This document shows, in pieces, positions 7,214 through 15,150 of a stretch of DNA of 64,000 nucleotides. Source of the DNA: Chryseobacterium glaciei (GTDB lineage Bacteria > Bacteroidota > Bacteroidia > Flavobacteriales > Weeksellaceae); assembly GCF_001648155.1 (NCBI RefSeq), contig NZ_CP015199.1, forward strand, positions 1,684,501 to 1,748,500. Reading direction: 5' to 3'. Numbering within the stretch: the first letter of the stretch is position 1; each line of letters opens with the position of its first letter. The notes beneath the pieces were generated by a model. It worked only from the letters and a program-made list of their open reading frames with translations. It searched no databases and was not told the DNA's origin. The position numbers were made by a program, and so were the translations under genes.

Positions 7214-10200
7214 TTATTTGTTGATTAAAGAATTAATGTTGACAACAGTTTGATTTACCTGCTGAATAGATTGCAAATATTTCAGTTCGATATTGGTTGC
7301 TGTCTGAAGCGCAAACAAATATTCTACATAAGAAATCTCTCCTGTTTTATAGCCTAACTGAGCGGCTTTTACAATACTTTTCGCATTAGGAACCGCCTGA
7401 TCTGTATAATATTGATACTGTTGAAGATCTTGCTGATATTGGCTGAACGAATTTTTTAGTTGAGTATCTAGCTGTTGCTGTTGGAACTTCGCGTTCTTTT
7501 CTTCCATCTGCTTTTGGTAATCCAACGATTTTATTCTTGCTTTTGTAGCACCGAAAGTCAATGGAATAGCCACTCCAACGGTCACTGCATTGAATCTATT
7601 CTCAGACCCATAATATTTTTCCTGTCCATTTAAAGTATGGAAACCTATCAACGACTGATTGGTATATCCAATACTGAAATCTGGTAATCCCTGCGCCTTT
7701 TCAACATTTTTATTCTTTTCCAGCACTTCCATATTCTGTTTAAAAATCTGGATCGACGGGTGATTTTCCACTGTTGCATTGTCTAAAAGATATTCAACTT
7801 TTAAAGGTTCATATTTTTGAGAATCCGAAATGGAAATATCTTCATCTGTATTTAATAAGGTCTTTAAATTTTTATAGGCATTATTCAGATATACCTTATT
7901 CTGCTGAAACAAAAGATTGATCTCTCCTTTTTGTGTTTCCGCGGTGTTGATTTCTATTTTCTTAATATCTCCTGCTTTAAATCTCACCGTTGCAATTCTG
8001 ATAAAATCGCCATACAAACTATCGAGATACTGCAATTTTGATTGATTGTACTGCAAATATTCAATCTGATAAAAATAAGATCTAACCTGTTTGATCAATT
8101 CATTTTCGGTAACCTGTTTTTCAATCTTCTTGGTTTTAATTTCTTCCTGAATTAATTCCTTTCTGGCTTTAAACAAAGTGGGAAACGGAATCGTTTGAGA
8201 AATAGAAAAAGACTGGTCAAATTTCGGACTGTTGTATTGTCCGAGTTGTGCACTGAAATCCAATTTAGGAATTTCTTTTGCGGTTGGCTTCAATGCCTCA
8301 GAAGACTGAACACTTAGATCCTTGGCTTTTATGGAAGGGTTATTTTCCTGTAACAATTCTATCGCCTGATTCAAAGAAATTTCTCTTGAACTTTGGGCTT
8401 TCAAATTTTGACCTAACAATAAAGTTCCTATTAAAATGATTACTGTTAAAGGCTTTTTTAGCAATTTATCTTTAATATTAATTTTAGAATTAAAAATAAT
8501 ATACAACATGGGCAATACAAACAAAGTAAGGAAAGTTGCAGAGAGTAATCCTCCGATAACAACCGTTGCTAAAGGTTTCTGAACTTCTGCTCCCGCGCTT
8601 GTACTTATTGCCATCGGTAAAAATCCGAAAGAAGCTACCGTTGCTGTCATTAAAACAGGTCTTAATCTGGTTTTCGTTCCTTCAATGACTCTTTTAAACA
8701 CGTCGGTAACGCCATCTTTTTCTAATTGATTAAATGTTCCGATCAACACAATTCCGTTAAGAACTGCCACTCCGAATAATGCGATAAAACCAATTCCTGC
8801 ACTGATACTGAAAGGCATACCTCTTAACAAAAGAGCAAAAACACCACCGATCGCACTCATCGGAATCGCCGTAAATATCAAAGTTGCCTGTTTGAAAGAA
8901 TGAAATGTAAAATACAGCAACATAAAGATCAAGAGAAGTGATACCGGAACGGCAATCATCAGTCGTTGACTTGCTTCTTTTAAGTTTTCAAACTGACCTC
9001 CATATGTGAAATAATATCCTGATGGAAGTTTTACCTCTTTTGTGAGTTTTCCCTGAATATCTTTCACAACGCTTTCTACATCTCTTCCTTTGACATTAAA
9101 ACCAATGACAATTCTACGTTTCCCAGCTTCGCGGCTGATTTGTGCGGGTCCCAATTTATATTCGATATTCGCCACCTGAGATAATGGAACCTGAGTTCCG
9201 GTATTGGTTGGAACCATTAAATTACTCACATCATCAATATCTGTTCGATACAGGCTGTCTAATCTTACCACCAAATTAAAACGTCTTTCATTTTCAAAGA
9301 TCTGACCGGCAGTTTTACCTGCAAATGCTGTACTTAAAACGTTGTTGACATCTTCAACATTCAATCCATAATTGGCAATTCTCGTTCTGTCGTACGTTAC
9401 ATTGATTTGTGGAAGTCCACCCACTCTTTCAACCTGCGGAGAAGTTGCTCCCTCAACATTTTGAATGACTTTACTTACTTTATCGGCATAAATGGAAAGT
9501 GTATCCATATTTTCACCAAAGATCTTTACTGCAACATCTTGTCGGATTCCTGTCATCAATTCATTAAAACGCATTTGAATCGGCTGATTAGCTTCAAAGA
9601 AAACTCCGGGAATTACTTCCAGCTTTTCTGTAATTTCATCTGATAATTCAGTGTATGATTTTTTGGATTTCCATTCTTTTTGAGGTTTCAATACAATGAT
9701 TAAATCGGTAGCTTCCGGTGGCATCGGATCTGTAGGAACCTCAGCAGAACCTGTTTTTCCGACGACCATTTTCACCTCATCAAATTGTTTAATAATTCGG
9801 GAAGCCTGCATGGAAGTTTCGATACTTTGGCTTAATGAACTTCCCTGTGGTAAAATACAATGAAAGGCAAAATCTCCTTCCTGCAACTGTGGAATAAACT
9901 CCCCACCCATTCTGCTAAAAATCAATACTGAGATTGAGAATAAAACAACAGTAAGCCCAACAATTACATATTTAATTTTAATGGCTTTCTGTAATAAAGG
10001 TTGATAAATCTTTTGCAACCAATTCATCATTTTATCCGAAAAATTTTCTTTGTGAGATGTTTTCTTCGAAAGGAAAAGTGCGCACATCATCGGAATATAA
10101 GTCAGTGAAAGAATCAATGCTCCCAAAATTGCAAAACCTACTGTTTTGGCCATTGGTGAGAACATTTTGCCTTCAATTCCTACCAACGTAAGAATCGGAA

Positions 10201-11578
10201 TATATACAATCAGGATGATAATTTCTCCAAAAGCAGCACTTCCACGGATTTTTGAGGCCGATAGAAAAACTTCTTCATCCATTTCGCTTTGCGTTAATCT
10301 CTGAACCGATTTCCTTAATCCTAAATGATGCAAAGTAGCTTCAACAATAATGACCGCTCCGTCTACAATCAATCCAAAATCGATCGCTCCCAAACTCATT
10401 AAATTGGCACTTACTCCGAAAACATTCATCATTCCCAAAGCAAATAATAAAGACAAAGGAATTGCTGAAGCCACAATTAATCCTGCTCTGAAATTGCCCA
10501 GAAATACAACTAAAACAAAAATGACAATCAGTGCTCCTTCAATTAAATTCTTTTCAACTGTACTTATCGCTCTATCTACCAAATCTGTTCTGTCTAAAAA
10601 TGGTTCGATCACAATATCTCCCGGCAACGATTTCTGAATGGTCGGAATTTTTTCTTTAATTCTATTCACAACATCATTACTATTCGCTCCTTTCAACATC
10701 ATCACTACTCCACCAACGGCATCTGTTTGTCCGTTATACGTCATCGCTCCATAGCGCGTTGCATGCCCAAATCGAACATCTGCGACATCTTTAATAAAAA
10801 CAGGAATATTCCCTGTATTTTTTACCGCAATATTTTTAACATCTTCAATAGAAGTTGCCAAACCAATTCCACGAATAAAATAGGCATTCGGCTTTTTATC
10901 AATATAAGCTCCGCCCGTATTTTGATTGTTTTTTTCAAGGGCTGTGAAAATATCGGAAACGCTTACTCCCATTGCTTTTAGTCGATTGGGATTTACCGCC
11001 ACTTCATATTGTTTCAGCTCGCCCCCAAAACTATTGACCTCAGCAACACCTTCTGTTCCGTATAATTGTCGGGAAACAATCCAATCCTGCATCGTACGCA
11101 GATCTTTCGCATTGTATTTTTTTTCACTTCCTTTTTTAGGATGTAAAATATATTGATAGACTTCTCCCAAACCCGTACTCACAGGTGCCAATTCGGGAGT
11201 TCCTATTCCTTTGGGGATATTTTCTTCCGCCTGCTTTAATCTTTCGTTGATTAATTGACGGGCAAAATAGATGTCTACTTTATCTTTAAATACAACCGTA
11301 ATCACCGATAATCCGAATCTTGAAATACTTCGGGTTTCTTCTATATCCGGAACCGTTGCAATACTTTGCTCAATGGGGAAAGTGACTAATTGTTCTACTT
11401 CCTGCCCTGCTAACGTAGGGCAAACAGTAATGATTTGAACCTGATTATTGGTAATATCCGGCACGGCATCAATGGGTAATCTGGTGGCACTCCAACTTCC
11501 CCAAATGATCAAAAGCAAAGTCATTATACCAATAATGATTTTGTTTTGGATACTAAATTTTATTATTTTATCTAACAC
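7214..11578 (-). CDS. czcA: CzcA-type RND heavy-metal pump fused to a TolC/CzcC-type outer-membrane channel
   Basis: 1454 aa, far longer than the usual 1040-aa pump. Residues 1 to about 1035 are a full HME-class RND protein: the N-terminus 'MLDKIIKFSIQNK', two porter domains, and the TM4 signature 'DFGLIVDGAVIIVEA', whose two Asp and one Glu are typical of the Zn/Co/Cd (CzcA) group. After the last RND helix comes a hydrophobic segment ('LTVIILIGTLLLGQNL', then AQ), which looks like a signal peptide. A TolC/CzcC channel protomer follows (about 1062-1454) with two coiled-coil repeats. Such fusions are known in Bacteroidota. It is the first gene of czcA-czcB-fur, with an operator-like repeat about 210 nt upstream. 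Confidence 0.93.
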   Translation of the reverse strand: MLDKIIKFSIQNKIIIGIMTLLLIIWGSWSATRLPIDAVPDITNNQVQIITVCPTLAGQEVEQLVTFPIEQSIATVPDIEETRSISRFGLSVITVVFKDKVDIYFARQLINERLKQAEENIPKGIGTPELAPVSTGLGEVYQYILHPKKGSEKKYNAKDLRTMQDWIVSRQLYGTEGVAEVNSFGGELKQYEVAVNPNRLKAMGVSVSDIFTALEKNNQNTGGAYIDKKPNAYFIRGIGLATSIEDVKNIAVKNTGNIPVFIKDVADVRFGHATRYGAMTYNGQTDAVGGVVMMLKGANSNDVVNRIKEKIPTIQKSLPGDIVIEPFLDRTDLVDRAISTVEKNLIEGALIVIFVLVVFLGNFRAGLIVASAIPLSLLFALGMMNVFGVSANLMSLGAIDFGLIVDGAVIIVEATLHHLGLRKSVQRLTQSEMDEEVFLSASKIRGSAAFGEIIILIVYIPILTLVGIEGKMFSPMAKTVGFAILGALILSLTYIPMMCALFLSKKTSHKENFSDKMMNWLQKIYQPLLQKAIKIKYVIVGLTVVLFSISVLIFSRMGGEFIPQLQEGDFAFHCILPQGSSLSQSIETSMQASRIIKQFDEVKMVVGKTGSAEVPTDPMPPEATDLIIVLKPQKEWKSKKSYTELSDEITEKLEVIPGVFFEANQPIQMRFNELMTGIRQDVAVKIFGENMDTLSIYADKVSKVIQNVEGATSPQVERVGGLPQINVTYDRTRIANYGLNVEDVNNVLSTAFAGKTAGQIFENERRFNLVVRLDSLYRTDIDDVSNLMVPTNTGTQVPLSQVANIEYKLGPAQISREAGKRRIVIGFNVKGRDVESVVKDIQGKLTKEVKLPSGYYFTYGGQFENLKEASQRLMIAVPVSLLLIFMLLYFTFHSFKQATLIFTAIPMSAIGGVFALLLRGMPFSISAGIGFIALFGVAVLNGIVLIGTFNQLEKDGVTDVFKRVIEGTKTRLRPVLMTATVASFGFLPMAISTSAGAEVQKPLATVVIGGLLSATFLTLFVLPMLYIIFNSKINIKDKLLKKPLTVIILIGTLLLGQNLKAQSSREISLNQAIELLQENNPSIKAKDLSVQSSEALKPTAKEIPKLDFSAQLGQYNSPKFDQSFSISQTIPFPTLFKARKELIQEEIKTKKIEKQVTENELIKQVRSYFYQIEYLQYNQSKLQYLDSLYGDFIRIATVRFKAGDIKKIEINTAETQKGEINLLFQQNKVYLNNAYKNLKTLLNTDEDISISDSQKYEPLKVEYLLDNATVENHPSIQIFKQNMEVLEKNKNVEKAQGLPDFSIGYTNQSLIGFHTLNGQEKYYGSENRFNAVTVGVAIPLTFGATKARIKSLDYQKQMEEKNAKFQQQQLDTQLKNSFSQYQQDLQQYQYYTDQAVPNAKSIVKAAQLGYKTGEISYVEYLFALQTATNIELKYLQSIQQVNQTVVNINSLINK

Positions 11579-11630
11579 AAATTGAGATTTAATTTGTGAT
11601 TGTCTGTTTTTTAATGCTGCTTAATTTTTT

Positions 11631-11702
11631 AACGCAAAGAGCGCTAAGTTTCTTTGACGAACTAACTGTTTTTAAGTTCGCAAAGGCGTTTCACTCAGCA
11701 AA
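11631..11702. repeat. dispersed repeat of AACGCAAAG type, copy 2
   Basis: Starts AACGCAAAG and ends with the 26-nt block 11676-11701, which differs from 2865-2890 at two positions. It lies in the leader region of the czcA operon, between the predicted promoter (11769-11776) and the start codon, so it would be transcribed. Confidence 0.7.
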
Positions 11703-11768
11703 GTTCTCACAGAGACAATCGATTAATTTTAATTGAGAATATTTTACTTTTCATTTAAAAATGAGATG

Positions 11769-11804
11769 CAAAAATATCATGAATACCTCTGCAACGATAT
11801 TGCA
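11769..11804 (-). promoter_or_regulatory. predicted Fur-type operator and -7 element ahead of czcA operon
   Basis: TGCAACGATATTGCA at 11790-11804 is an imperfect 7-1-7 repeat (TGCAA/TTGCA outer arms exact). TATTTTTG (11769-11776, minus) fits the -7 consensus and lies 13 nt downstream of the box, exactly as at zntA. It precedes czcA by about 210 nt. Confidence 0.6.
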
Positions 11805-11834
11805 AAGTTTCATGGAATATTTAAAATCAATAAA

Positions 11835-12158
11835 TTAAATCTTAGGAGGTTGCCAAATATGGTCGTAAACCTGATAGGCAAAATTGTTTTTCTGAAATAG
11901 AATTTTCTTTGAAAAATAAGCTTGAATCTTTTGAGGAATATTCATTGAAACGTCCATCTTAAAAGCCGTAACCGTAATCTGACAACAATTACAAACACAT
12001 AACGGAGAACAGATATCTCCTTTGTCTTTTGAATGAGATTCGTCGATATTTAATGACAATTCTGTTTTACTCGAACCTGATTCTTTATGTATGTCTTCAC
12101 ATGGCATTACGGATAACACCACGAAATACATCGCTAAAATCAATCTGAATAAGTTCAT
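11835..12158 (-). CDS. DUF6660-like small exported cysteine protein
   Basis: 107 aa from ATG at 12158; a longer frame from 12191 would put charged residues before the signal sequence. There is a signal peptide (about 1-18), a Ser/Glu/Lys-rich stretch, the cysteine cluster 'CSPLCVCNCCQIT' and the C-terminus 'IWQPPKI'. This matches the small DUF6660-type proteins found beside Czc/Cus efflux operons in Bacteroidota. The cysteine cluster suggests metal binding in the periplasm. The terminal I-W-Q-P-P recalls the I-F-R-P-P end of the two small proteins at 639 and 2949, though the rest does not align. It is upstream of czcA on the same strand and divergent from the next gene. Confidence 0.72.
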   Translation of the reverse strand: MNLFRLILAMYFVVLSVMPCEDIHKESGSSKTELSLNIDESHSKDKGDICSPLCVCNCCQITVTAFKMDVSMNIPQKIQAYFSKKILFQKNNFAYQVYDHIWQPPKI

Positions 12159-12178
12159 TATGACAAAGGTAGAGTTTT

Positions 12179-12211
12179 TTTGTAAAATCAAATTGTATTT
12201 TTATATTTTTG
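12179..12211 (+). promoter_or_regulatory. predicted promoter of the GT-C-like membrane protein gene
   Basis: TTTG (12179-12182), 21 nt, then TATTTTTG (12204-12211), matching the Bacteroidetes -33/-7 pattern. The start codon at 12229 is 17 nt further on, which also supports the late start chosen for that gene. Confidence 0.5.
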
Positions 12212-12228
12212 AGGATCTCCAATTAGAA

Positions 12229-13587
12229 ATGACTGATATCACCGATAAAAAATTAATGACCGCCAAACCACAAATAAATAGAAAAGAAGCTATTATCGCT
12301 GTGATAATTCTATTATCGAGAATACCTTTCATATTTAATAGTTTGGGACAGGATCTTGATGGCTGGAGAGAAGTTTATTCCGGTAAAATTTTAAGTGAAT
12401 ATCATATTTACAATGTTTCTCGTTTTCCGGGTTATCCGTTTCCTGAGTTTGTTTTTTCTTTATTTCATCAACAGCCTTATTGGTATTTAAATTCTTTATC
12501 CATTATATTTACAATGGGTGCCTGTTTATTTTTTTACAGAATTTTAGAATATTTTAAAGTATCGCTTTCTTTTTTATTGGCTATTATTTTATCTTTTGTC
12601 CCCATTATTTATCTGAACAGTACAGTTGTGATAGACTACAATTGGTCTTTATTTTTCATGTTGGGAAGCCTTTATTTTATATTGATCAAAAAGAAATGGG
12701 TTGCAGTTATTTTCTTTGGTTTGATGATAAGTTGTAGATTAAATAACGCTATTTTTTTACCTGCATTTGCTTTTTTAGCTTATTTTCAATTTGGTAAAAA
12801 TCTGAAAGAGACTATTATATTTTCCGGACTTTTAGTTTTATCAGCAATTATTTTTTTCCTGCCTGTTATTGTAAGATATGAAGGTGATTTTCTTCATAGT
12901 TATGGAACGGAAAGCGCTTCTCTTTTCAGCCTTTTCAGTTTGAGTACTTTGTATGTTTATGGCGCAATTGGTACTTTGGGAATTTTGACTTCATTAATTA
13001 TACAATTTTTTACAGATAGATTTAAAAATATTCAGCTTCTATTAAAAGGCCATTTTATTGGTTTCTGCTTTTTAATGATCTTTATCAACTTTATTTTCTT
13101 TGTGAAATATCCTTTGGAATCGGGGTATTTAATTCCATCTATTCCTTTCATTTTAATAATTTCACAAAGAATCCTTTCTGATAAACTGATGAAATTCACT
13201 TTATTATCATTATTAATTTCGCCGTTTCTTATTAGTGTTAATGCTAAAAATTTTCAGATAAAAGGTTCAATTTTTGTGAATGAAAATTATGAAGATCAGG
13301 AACTACAATATTGTAAAACTTTAATTCAGAAAATAAAATCTGCTCCTGAAAACTCGATTATTCATGTGGGAAATTTTTACGAACAATTGGTTTTAATGGG
13401 AGATTTTGATTTTAAAAAGGTTAAACTTATTAATAATCTTTCACCAGAAAATATCAATTTAATTAAAAAAGGAGAAAAAAAACTCTATTATATTGAAACA
13501 TCTAACAGTGACGCAGAAAATGAAAAAACTCACCTCTTTAATGAATACGGGACTTTACTATATCCGAAGTTTGAATTAATGAGATAA
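12229..13587 (+). CDS. polytopic membrane protein, GT-C glycosyltransferase-like
   Basis: 452 aa with about ten hydrophobic segments. After the first membrane helix ('AIIAVIILLSRIPFIF') comes a loop with 'GQDLDGWREVY'. An acidic residue in the first external loop is typical of lipid-linked-sugar-using GT-C enzymes (PMT/ArnT-like). Short positively charged loops follow, and the C-terminal tail of about 110 aa is soluble. I used ATG at 12229 rather than 12091: the longer form would overlap the divergent gene and start upstream of the predicted promoter. The gene stands alone. The substrate is unknown, and a plain transporter cannot be excluded. Confidence 0.6.
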   Translation: MTDITDKKLMTAKPQINRKEAIIAVIILLSRIPFIFNSLGQDLDGWREVYSGKILSEYHIYNVSRFPGYPFPEFVFSLFHQQPYWYLNSLSIIFTMGACLFFYRILEYFKVSLSFLLAIILSFVPIIYLNSTVVIDYNWSLFFMLGSLYFILIKKKWVAVIFFGLMISCRLNNAIFLPAFAFLAYFQFGKNLKETIIFSGLLVLSAIIFFLPVIVRYEGDFLHSYGTESASLFSLFSLSTLYVYGAIGTLGILTSLIIQFFTDRFKNIQLLLKGHFIGFCFLMIFINFIFFVKYPLESGYLIPSIPFILIISQRILSDKLMKFTLLSLLISPFLISVNAKNFQIKGSIFVNENYEDQELQYCKTLIQKIKSAPENSIIHVGNFYEQLVLMGDFDFKKVKLINNLSPENINLIKKGEKKLYYIETSNSDAENEKTHLFNEYGTLLYPKFELMR

Positions 13588-13619
13588 AAAAAAGAGTCAT
13601 TACATAAAGTAACGACTCT
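13586..13619 (-). terminator. intrinsic terminator of first SusCD operon
   Basis: The stem AGAGTC-TTAC with GTAA-GACTCT (13593-13603 and 13609-13619) has one internal mismatch. On the minus strand it is followed by a run of seven T. It lies 20 nt beyond the SusD stop. Confidence 0.8.
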
Positions 13620-13638
13620 AAAAAAATCAAATCTAATA

Positions 13639-15132
13639 TTAAAGGTTAGGATTATTCTCAATCTCCTTTTGCGGAATTGAAAATAAATAATATCTGCTAT
13701 TCGCTACAAATGCCGACTGATCAGGAAAAGCAAAGATCGTGTGACCTCTTCCATTAACCGTTTTCACGACTCCAGCTGGAGTTGTAATTTGCACCTGAAT
13801 AGCCTGTCCGTTTGAATTTGTGTAAGCTTTTCTCGCAACAGTTCCTTGCGTTCTGATAATGTCAGATAACGAAAATCCTTCTCCGAATAATTCTTTTCTT
13901 CTTTCGATTAAAACTTCTTTAATAACATCATTTTGTGCTAAAGATCCGCTGTAAACATTGGCATTTCTTGCAGATTTCAATTGATTTAAAACCGTTACTG
14001 CATTCGTCACATTTCCATTTCTGGCTTCAGCTTCAGCTTCAATTAAATACATTTCGGCAGCTCTCATGAAAACAATATCGGCAATTAAATTAGCTTTAAA
14101 TTTAAACTTTGCATATCTCAAAAGCCCTTCTCTTCCAGGATTTCCATCCCATGAAAATAAAGAATAACGAATATCATTCGTATCAAACAAATCTTTGAAA
14201 TAGGGATCTGCCATAAAGCTGTAATAATAACTTCCCGAAGACGAAACATCCAAAAAGTGGAAAGCATAACTTTCACCGGATTGCTCCTGCGTTTGTCCGT
14301 GCCCCCAAATCCATTCTCCGTTGCTGATGTCGTTGAAACCGTCTTTATATTTTTCGGCAGTCATTAAAGCATATCCGTTTCTGGCAATTCTTGCGGAAGT
14401 CACAGCTTTCGTCCAATCGCCTATATTTAGATAAACTCTTGCCAACAAACCGTTTACAACCGATCTATCGATTTTATCTTTATTATTTCTTGTATAATTT
14501 TGAAGTAAATTGTCGGCATCTATCAAATCACTTTTAATTAAAGTATAAATTTCTTCCAGACTTGCTTTTTTCTTTCCAACTGAGCTTGTCGTTGTCGGTT
14601 CTGTATAAATTGGAGCCGTCAATGCATTTTTATCTTTCAAATAACTGAACTGATAAAAGCTCGCCAGGTTAAAATAACAAAATGCTCTCAACGCTTTTGC
14701 CTGACCTTTCACCTGATTTTTCTTTTCCTGACTTCCTTCTGCAGCATCAATTTTGGCGATCACATTATTCATATTATTGATCACAGAATATAAAGAATTC
14801 CAGATGTAAAGAGGTCTACTTCCTGTATTATTCACCAAATCAGTAAAAGCGTAAGCTCCGGGAAAACCGTATTTGTTGGTCAAAACCGCAACATCGCTTC
14901 CCATTGCATCACTTGTTCTCAGCACCGTTGAATAACCGATATTGGCGTACGTTGGTCCGTCATCATTGAATTTCGCCCAAGTTCCGTTAATTACCGTTTC
15001 TGCACTTTCTGCCGTTTTGAAAACCTCCGCTTCATCAGCTTGATTGGTTGGAGCGGTTTCCAGATCATTTTCACAGCTTATGAATGAAAATAAAGTGATT
15101 AAAGCAAAAGATAGATATTTTAAATTTTTCAT
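13639..15132 (-). CDS. SusD/RagB-family outer-membrane lipoprotein (pair 1)
   Basis: 497 aa. The signal peptide ends in 'SFISC' (lipid Cys at about 20), followed by a helical TPR-like fold: 'GQAKALRAFCYFNLASFY' in the N-terminal half and 'MRAAEMYLIEAEAEARNG' near residue 355, then 'IERRKELFGEGFSLSDIIR' at the C-terminal side. These are the hallmark SusD segments. SusD proteins form a lid over the partner SusC barrel and select the nutrient. The gene lies 18 nt after its SusC partner and ends at a terminator, so it forms a two-gene operon under the SAM riboswitch. There is no glycoside hydrolase or peptidase nearby, so the ligand is probably not a polysaccharide. Confidence 0.93.
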   Translation of the reverse strand: MKNLKYLSFALITLFSFISCENDLETAPTNQADEAEVFKTAESAETVINGTWAKFNDDGPTYANIGYSTVLRTSDAMGSDVAVLTNKYGFPGAYAFTDLVNNTGSRPLYIWNSLYSVINNMNNVIAKIDAAEGSQEKKNQVKGQAKALRAFCYFNLASFYQFSYLKDKNALTAPIYTEPTTTSSVGKKKASLEEIYTLIKSDLIDADNLLQNYTRNNKDKIDRSVVNGLLARVYLNIGDWTKAVTSARIARNGYALMTAEKYKDGFNDISNGEWIWGHGQTQEQSGESYAFHFLDVSSSGSYYYSFMADPYFKDLFDTNDIRYSLFSWDGNPGREGLLRYAKFKFKANLIADIVFMRAAEMYLIEAEAEARNGNVTNAVTVLNQLKSARNANVYSGSLAQNDVIKEVLIERRKELFGEGFSLSDIIRTQGTVARKAYTNSNGQAIQVQITTPAGVVKTVNGRGHTIFAFPDQSAFVANSRYYLFSIPQKEIENNPNL

Positions 15133-15150
15133 TGTTTTAATTTTAAATGT

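Noticed and set aside
7214..11578. Frameshift or assembly join between czcA and a separate tolC gene
   Set aside because: The frame is continuous and the same fusion order is known in other Bacteroidota, so I treat it as real.
2824..11702. Repeat pair as attachment sites of a genomic island
   Set aside because: No integrase, no transfer genes and imperfect copies; the enclosed genes match the surroundings in composition.
12091..12228. N-terminal extension of the GT-C-like protein frame
   Set aside because: It would overlap the divergent DUF6660-like gene, lies across the predicted promoter, and adds residues before a natural membrane-protein start.
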